Source: LB3-1 sp036401895
GTDB lineage: Bacteria; Chloroflexota; Chloroflexia; Chloroflexales; Kallotenuaceae
Direction of reading: 5' to 3'
NCBI GenBank assembly: GCA_036401895.1
Contig: DASWTW010000066.1
Coordinates: forward strand, 1-14,883
Length of the DNA stretch: 14,883 nt
Shown: positions 1 through 7,133 of the stretch, piece by piece
How positions within the stretch are numbered: position 1 is the stretch's first letter
Layout: each line of letters starts with the position of its first letter
Program-made: the position numbers and the translations under genes
The notes under the pieces: generated by a model
Told to the model about the DNA's origin: nothing
Databases searched by the model: none
Seen by the model: only the letters and a program-made list of their open reading frames with translations

Positions 1-104
1 GCGTACTGCTGCTGCTCTTCCTCACTTAAGTTCCAGCGATGCGCGTCGTTAAGCAAGGCGATCATTGCCAAACAGCGGTTCCGGCGATCGAGCGGCTGCA
101 CCAT
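1..104 (-). CDS. Partial leftward gene, N-terminal 34 residues only
   Basis: An open frame reads leftward from an ATG at 104 and runs off the window without a stop. The visible product starts MVQPLDRRNRCLAMIALLND and continues into a Glu/Gln-rich stretch (SEEEQQQY). It looks like an amphipathic helix, not random translation. A purine-rich AAAGGG lies about 8 nt upstream of the ATG, and a TATAAT-like box on the same strand sits at 258-263, so a start here is plausible. I do not recognise the family from so short a piece. It is transcribed divergently from the helix-turn-helix gene at 472. The main doubt is that 34 codons cannot prove coding. Confidence 0.45.
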   Translation of the reverse strand, partial: MVQPLDRRNRCLAMIALLNDAHRWNLSEEEQQQY

Positions 105-225
105 GCCTGATACCCTTTCATTGTGTCTAGATATGTTGATGGGGACAACAAACGAATGCTGGAATAGATTCTCAAACAGCACCGTGTTGAGCTCCAAGGT
201 TTGGGGGGATGTAGTTGCTGTTGTG

Positions 226-263
226 CCTCAGGCGCCTCTGAGGTACGTATGGTCCTTATTATA
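226..263 (-). promoter_or_regulatory. Possible leftward promoter -10 box with a 5'-UTR hairpin
   Basis: On the minus strand, TATAAT occurs at 263-258, a perfect match to the sigma-70 -10 consensus. No good -35 box lies 16-18 bp upstream; TTGCAA at 285-290 is 21 bp away. Just downstream in the would-be transcript, CCTCA (226-230) pairs with TGAGG (239-243) around a GC-rich loop containing the palindrome AGGCGCCT. This would place a small hairpin near the 5' end of a roughly 150-nt leader of the gene starting at 104. Only the motifs are seen; promoter activity is inferred. Confidence 0.3.
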
Positions 264-341
264 CTCTTCACACCGCTTACGAAATTGCAATTTTCTTGCG
301 ACACAAAAACATGCAAGCGAAATGTTTCTTAATTGCTACTA

Positions 342-432
342 AGAACAGTAGAGATCGGCAAGCAGGTTCAAGAATCAGCTCAGGTGTGCAGCTCAGGCTA
401 GCAAGCACCTTGTATCAATTGTCTACTGTTCT
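342..432. repeat. Perfect 11-bp inverted repeat with internal direct repeats upstream of the HTH gene
   Basis: AGAACAGTAGA at 342-352 is the exact reverse complement of TCTACTGTTCT at 422-432, with 69 bp between the arms. Inside lies a 9-bp direct repeat, CAGCTCAGG, at 376-384 and 389-397 (13-bp period). TTGTATC also occurs twice, at 410-416 and 435-441. The right arm ends 39 bp before the ATG of the helix-turn-helix gene. The arrangement resembles paired operator sites that could support looping or autoregulation. It could also mark recombination sites, since that gene is excisionase-like. The symmetry is seen; the role is inferred. Confidence 0.4.
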
Positions 433-471
433 GCTTGTATCGGTTCAACTACTCAGGAGAGAAGGGATTGC

Positions 472-702
472 ATGAGTGACACGAAAGCCCTCCCCGAAGT
501 GATGACGGCCGACGAAGTTGCCAACTATTTGCGCGTGAGTAAAACCACAGTTTGCAGGTGGTGTAAGGATGGCAGACTCAGCGCTTTTCGGATCGGGCGT
601 GGATGGCGAGTCCAAAGAAGTGATTTAGAAAATCACATCCGCCGTGCTGCGCAGCCTGCTCTATTGGTAGAAACGACGAATTCGCTAGAACGAAACGTGT
701 GA
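472..702 (+). CDS. Excisionase/MerR-like helix-turn-helix DNA-binding protein
   Basis: This is a 76-residue protein whose residues 11-57 match the HTH_17 (excisionase-family, winged-helix MerR-like) pattern. MTADEVANYLRVSKTTVCRW is the helix-turn-helix (residues 11-30), followed by a wing containing FRIGRGWRV and a final helix with DLENHI. Proteins of this size act as small transcription regulators, antitoxin-like repressors or recombination directionality factors. The ATG follows a good Shine-Dalgarno stretch (AGGAGAGAAGGG). No integrase or toxin gene adjoins it, so a regulatory role is more likely than excision. The inverted repeat at 342-432 in its promoter region is a natural candidate for its operator. 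Nothing visible ties it to the CHAT gene 620 bp downstream beyond shared direction. The fold call is secure; the function is not. Confidence 0.88.
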   Translation: MSDTKALPEVMTADEVANYLRVSKTTVCRWCKDGRLSAFRIGRGWRVQRSDLENHIRRAAQPALLVETTNSLERNV

Positions 703-1322
703 TAGTTGGACGTATCTTGCCCGATCTCGTGCGCTATGCCGGTGTTTGATACGCGTACCCTCAGTCTGTCGATCCCAGCTCGATAGTGATTAATCAACAT
801 TCTAACACTGCCTGACCGGCGGAGTCGCTGGCCTCGTCATCCTACGTGAGACACGAGGCTGTGCTGCGGTCGTTCATGCTTTTACATGAGCAGATCGGTA
901 GTAAGCCGCCGCAGCGTCATCGGCAGCAGAAGGACGAGCCTGGAACGCCGGCAGGAGTCTGTACTGAGCAGAAGCATAGCTTCGTCTGCGGCAGCGCTTG
1001 GCAGCGCGATGTTGTCGTAGGGCGCTGAGCACAGCCCTGGCACTTCATCGACGGCGAGCGTTGTCTGAGGCGGGGTGCGGGATTCTAGTGGATGCAGGAA
1101 TTGGTAGTCGTACTGCCTCTTCATCAAACCACGGCAGCACTATTTGCTCTGGCAGCTAACAAGCACGAGTCGATCCTGAAGTCACTCTGGAAATTAATGT
1201 AGATGTCTTGAAAAAACTGGCCCGCTGTGCTGATTGCCGCTGTCGTCGAACAGCTTCTCCTTCTGCGCGCTATCGAGCAGCGATGTGTATCTCGCTATCA
1301 ATTCAGCAGAACAGGAAAACCT
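703..1322. other. 620-bp gap without a convincing gene
   Basis: Short open frames occur on both strands here, but none has a good ribosome-binding site or recognisable protein character. Visible structure includes a perfect 10-bp palindrome TGATTAATCA at 787-796. There is also a 7-bp stem, GCCTCGT at 831-837 with ACGAGGC at 853-859, around a 15-nt loop. From 1160 a plus-strand frame reads VDPEVTLEINVDVLKKLARC and then loses protein-like character. It has no start codon because it opens right after a stop at 1157-1159, so it may be a decayed gene fragment. The promoter of the CHAT gene starting at 1323 must lie in this region, but I cannot place its boxes. Confidence 0.5.
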
Positions 1323-3293
1323 ATGTTGAACAAAGGGCAGCCGACGCACCAGCGGATGCATGAGCGGAACGGAACCGAGTCTGTATTGCCAGGCGCGACG
1401 ACATCTTTTGCGGGCAGCTCCGCCTCGGGCTTTCAGCATCCGATCGATACGATTCAAATCCAGATCCGTCCAGCGCGATCAGATCCTGATACCTATCAGT
1501 TCACGCTGTTTCAACCAGGCCTGTCGGTGATGCGTGGTCCATCGCGTCTATGCAGGCTGATCACCGATGCTGATATCCAGGCGATCCGGCATGAGGTTGA
1601 GGCGGAGATTCAACTTTTCCATCAGCTGGCAGCGCTCAGCATGGCGACGGCACCGCTGGATCTGAAAAACCTGCTCGCGCTTGGGCGGCGTATCGCCGGG
1701 CTGCTGCCGGCTGCGGCTCAGCAACGCCTGGCTGAATCGGTTCGGCGGGCAAAGCAACTGCGGCGCGCCCTAAAGATCTTGCTGGAAGTCGCGCCCGATG
1801 CCGGACATCTGCTGGCTGTACCCTGGGAATTGCTGGTACTGCCGGTAGCTGAGGGTGATGCCGATGCCGGCGGTGAGTTTTTGCTGCTGAACTACGATAT
1901 TGCGCTGGTGCGCCAGGTTCAAAGCATTGGCCACAATACGGCGCCGATGATCGACACGCCGCTTACTGTGCAAGCCTTCATTGCGGCTCCGATCGACGGG
2001 CAGCCGATCGATATTGAGCGCACGCGGACAGCGCTCATGGCTGCGCTGTCGAAAGAAGCGGCGGCGCGCAGCTGGTATGCGGGTCCGGCGACCTTGATGA
2101 AGCTGAATGAGCGGCTGCGTACGGCCCAGCCGCAGATTCTCCATCTGCTGTGCCATGGCGATCAGCAGGATACCGGCTATGGCCTGCGCAATGATCTGCT
2201 GTTCACGCATCAGGATGGGCTGGTACATCGTGTCAGTGCGTTTGACCTTGCGCCGACGTTGACACTCGCGCCGAGCTTACAGCTGGTTGTGCTCCAGGCG
2301 TGCTACTCCGGCAGCATACCTTTGTTGGATCACTCACACAGTGATGATCGTCCCGAGCGCTCGGCACTCGAAAGTATTGCGCTCTCGCTCGTACGTCAGG
2401 GTATTCCCGCCGTGATTGCCATGCAGGGCCCGGTCGGCCAGGATGCGGCCGGCGTGTTTGTGCAGCGGCTCTACGAAGTTCTCGCCGAGGGTGGCAGCCT
2501 GGAGCGAGCTGTCGCCGTGGGCCGGATTGCCATGCAGGCGACCAATGCGTGGATCGACTGGAGCTTGCCGGTGGTGTACCAGGGCAGCGGCTATGTCGAC
2601 GTTTCGACATGGTACACGCGCCTTGCCGACCGGGCTCACGCTGCCATCGGCGATCAAGCGGTGCAGCGCACGATCCGATCGTCGTTGATTGTGTGGGCCG
2701 TCCTGCTGCTGATCGTCGGCGTGACCCGCTGGCTGGCGAATCGCGGCGCTCAGGTGCTGGAGCCTACAGTACTGCTCCTGCCGTTGCAGATCTGGGCCTG
2801 CGCCGCCTGTATCATCCCGTCGATTGTCGCCGTCATGCAGCGTGATATGCGCCGGCGCGCAAGCCTGACTCCGGCGCTCCATCGTGCCGTGGTCTATACG
2901 CAATGGGTCGGCGCGTATCTTGGCTATGCGCTCGGGGGTCTGATCGGTCTGCTGGCGCTGGCAACGCTGTGGATCTTGGGATTGTTTTCGATCATGCCGG
3001 AGCCGCTCGCCTGGACGCTCTTTGTGAGCGCAGTCATGGGCGCTTTCGTGAGCAGCTACATCGTGTCGCGATCGCAAGCGCGGTCCGCACGGGCGATCGT
3101 GCCGCTCCATCCAGAGCTGCGAACTCTGCGGTGGGTGCTGCCGGTGATTGCCGTGATGCTGGGGCTGGTGCTGTCGCCGCTCATCATGCTGATGCTGCCA
3201 GCGCATCCTTTCGCGTTTCTGCTGACTCCCGGCCCGAGCGCGCTGGCCTTCGGCGCCACGCTGATCTTGTTTGTGCTGAGCCTCGGAAAATAG
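1323..3293 (+). CDS. CHAT-domain (caspase-like) protease with six C-terminal membrane segments
   Basis: The product is 656 residues. Residues 1-45 are a low-complexity leader, about 46-110 begin the CHAT-associated N-terminal part, and roughly 145-440 form the CHAT domain. The domain carries HLLCHGD with the catalytic His at 278 and LQACYSG with the catalytic Cys at 327. Typical downstream elements are a 'GIPAVIAMQGPV' strand and an 'FVQRLYEVLAEGGSLERAV' helix. From 454 to the end there are about six hydrophobic spans (454-472, 482-504, 525-555, 562-581, 604-626, 639-654). This would tether a cytosolic protease to the membrane with both termini inside. I chose the ATG at 1323 because AGGA lies 6 nt upstream; the frame also opens earlier at a GTG (1227) lacking an RBS. 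CHAT proteins are clan CD cysteine peptidases related to caspases and separase. The substrate is unknown. It could be an effector that cuts a membrane or membrane-proximal target. Confidence 0.88.
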   Translation: MLNKGQPTHQRMHERNGTESVLPGATTSFAGSSASGFQHPIDTIQIQIRPARSDPDTYQFTLFQPGLSVMRGPSRLCRLITDADIQAIRHEVEAEIQLFHQLAALSMATAPLDLKNLLALGRRIAGLLPAAAQQRLAESVRRAKQLRRALKILLEVAPDAGHLLAVPWELLVLPVAEGDADAGGEFLLLNYDIALVRQVQSIGHNTAPMIDTPLTVQAFIAAPIDGQPIDIERTRTALMAALSKEAAARSWYAGPATLMKLNERLRTAQPQILHLLCHGDQQDTGYGLRNDLLFTHQDGLVHRVSAFDLAPTLTLAPSLQLVVLQACYSGSIPLLDHSHSDDRPERSALESIALSLVRQGIPAVIAMQGPVGQDAAGVFVQRLYEVLAEGGSLERAVAVGRIAMQATNAWIDWSLPVVYQGSGYVDVSTWYTRLADRAHAAIGDQAVQRTIRSSLIVWAVLLLIVGVTRWLANRGAQVLEPTVLLLPLQIWACAACIIPSIVAVMQRDMRRRASLTPALHRAVVYTQWVGAYLGYALGGLIGLLALATLWILGLFSIMPEPLAWTLFVSAVMGAFVSSYIVSRSQARSARAIVPLHPELRTLRWVLPVIAVMLGLVLSPLIMLMLPAHPFAFLLTPGPSALAFGATLILFVLSLGK

Positions 3294-3333
3294 GCTCGGC
3301 TGTGTATGGCTCCCAGATACAAGGAGGCCTGAG

Positions 3334-3563
3334 ATGCGCTCGTATTAATCCGTTCACGCTGCCCTCGGAGACGAACACGCGCTTTGTGCTGCTCGTCGTC
3401 GCGACGCGGGCGAACCATCGCGGCGGTCTCGCGCGAAGGTGAAGCAGGCGGATGCGGGATCGTCCTGTATGCCATCCGGGCCAATGGCGATCTCGATGGG
3501 CAGTGGACCGCGTTCGGCGGCTCAGAGATCGGAGCGTGCGTCTGGCAAGCGGTAGCCGTCTGA
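3334..3563 (+). pseudogene. Frame-broken gene remnant between the two CHAT genes
   Basis: A strong ribosome-binding site AAGGAGG (3321-3327) sits 6 nt before ATG 3334, but that frame stops after four codons (MRSY). From 3344 a second frame reads INPFTLPSETNTRFVLLVVA, ending in a hydrophobic stretch. From about 3412 a third frame reads REGEAGGCGIVLYAIRANGD, then LDGQWTAFGGSEIG, and stops at 3561. The three segments lie in three different frames, yet each looks like real protein. This suggests at least two frameshifts, probably with internal loss. The last segment resembles, from memory, a beta-domain ending seen in some bacterial proteins (G-x-CG-[IV]-V-x-Y-x-I, then L-x-G-x-W). I cannot name the family. 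Sequencing error is an alternative for the first shift, because removing one base near 3343 would join MRS to INPFT. Confidence 0.45.
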
Positions 3564-3585
3564 GCCGGGCTGTAACGGAGGAACT

Positions 3586-5649
3586 ATGCATAGGTACACG
3601 GAAGCTGAGCGACAATTTTTACTCCGCTTCTCACAGGCGATCATTGCCGGTGTGGCTCCTGAGGAGCTGGTTTTTTTCTCTGAGCTGGCGGAAGAATATT
3701 TTGCAGATCCGACGCCGCCCAAACTCAGCCACACGCGCGGCAGCGATCCAGCGGGCGTGGGCTTGAACGACCTGCTGTCGCTGGCAACGCCCGCCGCTCT
3801 GGCGATGGTGAACACGGCGCTGGGCTATCTTCAGCAGAACACTGTCGCCGGCTCTCCGCCCAGAGACGCGGTGCCGTCGGCGCAAACAATCCGTGTCGTG
3901 CTCCAGGTTCCAGAGCAGCGCCAGGAGCTAGCGCAGCTGGTCGTGCATACCGGCACGGAGTTTCTGATTCCAGCCAGAGTTGCGGCCGAGATGTCGGAGC
4001 TTTTGATCACGGCGCTGCTGGAAGATGAGCAGCGGAAGGCGCGCGCGATCAATGGGTGGCTTGCCGACCATGATCCACAGGTGCCGCTCGCGCGCAGCCA
4101 GACGTACACGCTGCATTTTAATGTCGCGCTGCCACGTGCGGATACGCTCAGCACTGCCGCAGGCATCGATGCGCTCACCGAAGCGCTGCCGCCCGACCAG
4201 GATACGCTGGAGGTCACGGTGCTGCTGGAAACCGAGGACTTCGTCGTCCAGAGCACCGGCACGCAAACGCTGCACGTTCCCCGCACCGGCCCATCCGACA
4301 GCGTGAGCTTCGCGATCACGCCTACACGCACAGGCGCGGGCGTCGTCAAGGCGTTCTTCTCGGTCGGCAACCACATTTTTCAAAGCATGACGCTCACCAT
4401 GCAGGTGCAGGAGTCGCTGGCGGCATATGCTACGCCGGCAGCTTTGATCGTGGAAACGCGCGGAATCGATCTGGTCAGCGCCGCGCAGCTGCCGCACGCA
4501 TCCAGGAGCATGAGCCTGATCGTGACCGAGCGTGAGTCAGGGTATCAGATGATTGTTCTGGGCGATGGCGGCGTGCGGCGCGTGTTTATCAATATCAGTA
4601 TGGCGCAGGTGACCGCGCTGACGAGCCGCGCGCGCGAGGTGCTGCACGAGATTGTGTATTATCGCTACGGGAATCACGAGCAGCAGCAAGATCTTGAGAT
4701 TCCCGAGGACACCCATACCGCGACTCTGGAAAGTCTGGTGAATCTGGGCACCTATTTGTATAACAGCCTGTTTTATCACGGCCAGGGCGAAGATGCGCGC
4801 GCAACCGGCGATCTCCTGCGCACGCTGATGCGCGAGCACCGCTTTCATATTCGTATCATCGCTGATCGTTTTGTTTTTCCCTGGGTGCTGCTGTACAGCC
4901 GCGAGCGGCACGAGCCGATCGATGCCGATGGCTTTTGGGGCTTTCAGCATCTGATCGCCTGCATGCCGGAGTTTAGCCAGCCCAAACCGATTCAGTTTAG
5001 CCCGCGCATCGAGCCTGGCGCGGCGCTGAATCTGAGCTTCGTCTACGATGCGAATCTGGATCTGAACAAGAGCAGCCAGCAGCAAATGGTTCGTCGTCAG
5101 CGCGAGTTTTTTAGTGGGTTGCCCGGCGTAGTCGTGCATGACTGCGCGGATCGGCTGTCGCTTTTCAGGCTGCTCCAACATCCCGCCGATCCGCCGCACA
5201 TCATCTATTTCTACTGTCACGCCGCCAGCTATCTGCCAAACGATGTGCCGGGCGTCGCCGGATCGTCGCTCCAGCTCACGGACGGCTCGGTCACGCTGTT
5301 CGATCTGGAAAGCGCGCTGCCCGCTACGCTGCCGCCCTTCAAGCACTCACCGCTGGTTTTTATCAACGCCTGTGAAAGCGCCAAGCTGACCTCGTATTTC
5401 TACGCGGGCTTTGTGCCCTATATGATTGCGCGAGGCGCGCGTGGCGTTTTAGGAACCGAGGTCGATACGCCGCTGTATTTTGCGGCAGCCTTTGCTCAGG
5501 AGCTGATCGCGCGGCTTGTGCAGGGTAATACGACGCTCGGAGAAATTGTGCTGGATCTCCGGCGGGAATTTTTGCGCGAAAAGCGCAATGTGCTGGGCTT
5601 GCTCTACACGTTGTACAGCAGCAATGATATAACGATCATGCGTCCATGA
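3586..5649 (+). CDS. CHAT-domain protein with beta-rich central region
   Basis: The product is 687 residues with no signal peptide or membrane span. Residues 1-85 are helical and amphipathic (EAERQFLLRFSQAII; EELVFFSELAEEYF), possibly an effector-associated adaptor domain. Residues 100-165 are mixed. Residues 173-275 alternate strands (YTLHFNVALP, TLEVTVLLETEDFVV, VSFAITP, MTLTMQVQ), as in an Ig-like or regulatory beta-domain. The CHAT domain fills about 385-687, with the putative catalytic His at 545 in YFYCHAAS and Cys at 596 in FINACESA, then RGARGVLGTEVDTP. The residue after the His is Ala rather than the usual Gly. ATG 3586 has GGAGG 4 nt upstream. It lies on the same strand as the membrane CHAT gene, separated by the remnant at 3334-3563, so the two may once have formed a three-gene operon. 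The CHAT call is firm; activity and substrate are unknown. Confidence 0.87.
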   Translation: MHRYTEAERQFLLRFSQAIIAGVAPEELVFFSELAEEYFADPTPPKLSHTRGSDPAGVGLNDLLSLATPAALAMVNTALGYLQQNTVAGSPPRDAVPSAQTIRVVLQVPEQRQELAQLVVHTGTEFLIPARVAAEMSELLITALLEDEQRKARAINGWLADHDPQVPLARSQTYTLHFNVALPRADTLSTAAGIDALTEALPPDQDTLEVTVLLETEDFVVQSTGTQTLHVPRTGPSDSVSFAITPTRTGAGVVKAFFSVGNHIFQSMTLTMQVQESLAAYATPAALIVETRGIDLVSAAQLPHASRSMSLIVTERESGYQMIVLGDGGVRRVFINISMAQVTALTSRAREVLHEIVYYRYGNHEQQQDLEIPEDTHTATLESLVNLGTYLYNSLFYHGQGEDARATGDLLRTLMREHRFHIRIIADRFVFPWVLLYSRERHEPIDADGFWGFQHLIACMPEFSQPKPIQFSPRIEPGAALNLSFVYDANLDLNKSSQQQMVRRQREFFSGLPGVVVHDCADRLSLFRLLQHPADPPHIIYFYCHAASYLPNDVPGVAGSSLQLTDGSVTLFDLESALPATLPPFKHSPLVFINACESAKLTSYFYAGFVPYMIARGARGVLGTEVDTPLYFAAAFAQELIARLVQGNTTLGEIVLDLRREFLREKRNVLGLLYTLYSSNDITIMRP

Positions 5650-5675
5650 GCGGCCCGTAGCAGCGCCCGGTAAGC

Positions 5676-5704
5676 GCGCAGCCTTATTCGGCGTTGGGCT
5701 GCGC
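5676..5704. terminator. Candidate hairpin at the convergent junction of CHAT and anti-sigma genes
   Basis: GCGCAGCC at 5676-5683 is the reverse complement of GGCTGCGC at 5697-5704, giving an 8-bp GC-rich stem with a 13-nt loop. The loop contains the anti-sigma stop codon (5684-5686). It sits between the ends of two genes that converge, where a bidirectional terminator is expected. No T-tract follows on either strand and the loop is large, so it may be incidental. Confidence 0.3.
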
Positions 5705-6388
5705 CGTGGTCTCAGCACAGCTCACCGCCATCTGATCGGCTGTTCGAAGCTGCTCCAGGGTAAAGCCGGTTAGCTCGGCTATTCCATGCTCGTCGGTGGT
5801 AGCGCTATACACCTGCTCGCCCAGGTGGAACTGGACATGCCACGTGGCCGGTCGCGAGCCCTCGCGGATCGTCACGGCGAGCGCTGGCTGTGCTGCGCCG
5901 AGCTTCAAGACGACCGAGACAAAGGGATTGCCGGCTAGCTCGGGAAGCTTGGCAGTGAAGAGCTGGATCTGCGGCCCTTTCCCCAGCGTTTCGACCGCCG
6001 GTCTAAAGGTGAGCATGGCGATGTCGAGTGCGAAGCGGCGCTTCAAGCCCTGGAGCACGCGGATCACCACCGGGCCGCTGCGCCGTCCGGGCGCGAAGAT
6101 CGCGGGCGGCGTAACGTTCGCGGGCGGCAGCTCGACCTGCTCGTTGGTGAGCGCTGCAAGGTTTTCTGACAATGCCTCGTAGAGATCGGTACAGTCGGCA
6201 CAGTGATCGAGATGCTGGAGCAGCGCAGCATAGGCCGGTATCTGATCCACATCGACGCCGGCGCGCTCGTCGTCGACCAGGCCTGGCAGCTGCTGCTGCG
6301 CCTGCTCACAGCTCAGGTCATCCGCTGCATTGAACAGCCCTTGCAGGATCGAAGCGGCTTCCTGCCCGCTGCGTGGTTTACGATTCAT
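5684..6388 (-). CDS. Soluble zinc-finger-type anti-sigma factor (partner of the adjacent sigma factor)
   Basis: The product has about 234 residues. Near the N-terminus, QHLDHCADC contains the HxxxCxxC motif (His59, Cys63, Cys66) of zinc-binding anti-sigma (ZAS) domains, flanked by helices as in that family. The C-terminal half (about 105-230) is beta-rich (QIQLFTAKLP, FVSVVLKLG, ATWHVQFHLGEQVYSATTDE followed by HGIAELTG). It resembles a transthyretin/carboxypeptidase-regulatory or Ig-like fold. There is no transmembrane helix, so it is a cytosolic inhibitor, unlike many ZAS proteins. It overlaps the sigma gene's 3' end by 11 nt, which implies translational coupling. Two ATGs are possible: 6388 (AGGAG 9 nt upstream) and 6394 (only 3 nt). 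I prefer 6388. Function is inferred from motif and position: it should bind the sigma factor and hold it inactive until a signal, perhaps redox, metal or proteolysis, releases it. Confidence 0.8.
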   Translation of the reverse strand: MNRKPRSGQEAASILQGLFNAADDLSCEQAQQQLPGLVDDERAGVDVDQIPAYAALLQHLDHCADCTDLYEALSENLAALTNEQVELPPANVTPPAIFAPGRRSGPVVIRVLQGLKRRFALDIAMLTFRPAVETLGKGPQIQLFTAKLPELAGNPFVSVVLKLGAAQPALAVTIREGSRPATWHVQFHLGEQVYSATTDEHGIAELTGFTLEQLRTADQMAVSCAETTAQPNAE

Positions 6389-7133
6389 CGTCATCTGCTC
6401 CTGCCTCAGAAGGTTCATCTGCTTCCGTGAGCCTGCGCAACATACCACGGAACTGCTCATCAGCCTCAAGCCGCTGAAGCGCCCGACTCTTGGCTATTCG
6501 AATCCGATGCGGCGACAGTCCGAGATCCTCGGCGATGTCGCGAGGTGGGTCGCCCAATACCAGCCAGCGCAGAAAGACCTGTTGCTCAAGAGGATTGCTG
6601 AGCCGCTGGCGGATCTCCCGGACCAGTGTTGCCATGAGTGTATCATGCTCGACAACTGCCGTCATGTGACCGGGCGCGGGCAGCTCCTCGACGAGCTGCT
6701 CACCGGCACTGCGCGCGCTGCTGTTGCGGTAATCGCGCCAGGCGGTACGCAGAATCATGATCGCCCAGGCCAGCAGGCTTTCCGGCGATGCCAGCGCGGG
6801 CAGGCGTTCCAAAATACGGGCTACGGTCTCCTGCGCCAGATCCTGCGCCTCGGCATCGCTCCACCCATCTCTGAGCGATAGCCGGAACATTGCGATCCAC
6901 AGCTCGCCGCCGGCCTGATTCGAGCGCCTTTGCAGACCACGGTAGAGCAGCGCACTGTAGGTACGTTGAATGGCGATGCGTGGATGTGCGCTCGTGTTCG
7001 GTCCTTCCAGTCGACGAAGCTCGGCGACGACCTGATCCAGGAATACGTCTTCGTCGGCTACCAGCGACCAATCATTGCGCCTCGCCAGCTGTCGCCACAG
7101 TGCTTGTAGCTCATCTCGCTCCGGCGCGCTCAC
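6378..7133 (-). CDS. ECF-like sigma-70 family RNA polymerase sigma factor
   Basis: The product is 251 residues. Region 2 is visible around 75-140, with AEAQDLAQETVARILERL (95-112) as the core-binding helix, followed by SLLAWAIMILRTAWRDYRN. Region 4 is at about 180-222: PLEQQVFLRWLVLGDPPRDI, then AEDLGLSPHRIRIAKSRALQ, a helix-turn-helix for the -35 element. There is no region 1.1 or 3, which is typical of ECF-type factors. The N-terminal extension of about 50 residues and the acidic C-terminal tail (EADEPSEAGADDDES) make it longer than the usual 170-200 residue ECF protein. The start is a GTG at 7133 with AAAGGA 8 nt upstream; the ATG two bases earlier is immediately followed by a stop. It is co-transcribed with the anti-sigma gene and divergent from the TPR-CHAT gene, which makes that gene a likely regulon member or functional partner. 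Confidence 0.9.
   Translation of the reverse strand: MSAPERDELQALWRQLARRNDWSLVADEDVFLDQVVAELRRLEGPNTSAHPRIAIQRTYSALLYRGLQRRSNQAGGELWIAMFRLSLRDGWSDAEAQDLAQETVARILERLPALASPESLLAWAIMILRTAWRDYRNSSARSAGEQLVEELPAPGHMTAVVEHDTLMATLVREIRQRLSNPLEQQVFLRWLVLGDPPRDIAEDLGLSPHRIRIAKSRALQRLEADEQFRGMLRRLTEADEPSEAGADDDES

Noticed and set aside
882..1127. 81-codon minus-strand frame in the 703-1322 gap
   Set aside because: There is no good RBS, the composition is unnatural and no domain is visible; it overlaps another equally weak plus-strand frame.
1227..1322. Upstream GTG start extending the first CHAT protein by 32 residues
   Set aside because: No ribosome-binding site precedes it, while ATG 1323 has AGGA at 6 nt; the added residues look non-conserved.
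2334..3206. Long minus-strand open frame (290 codons) opposite the first CHAT gene
   Set aside because: It is rich in His, Gln and Arg with no domain character, and lies wholly antisense to a clear CHAT gene, so it is a codon-bias shadow.
4537..5346. Minus-strand open frame of 269 codons opposite the second CHAT gene
   Set aside because: It lies entirely within the convincing CHAT coding frame, with no RBS and no recognisable motif.
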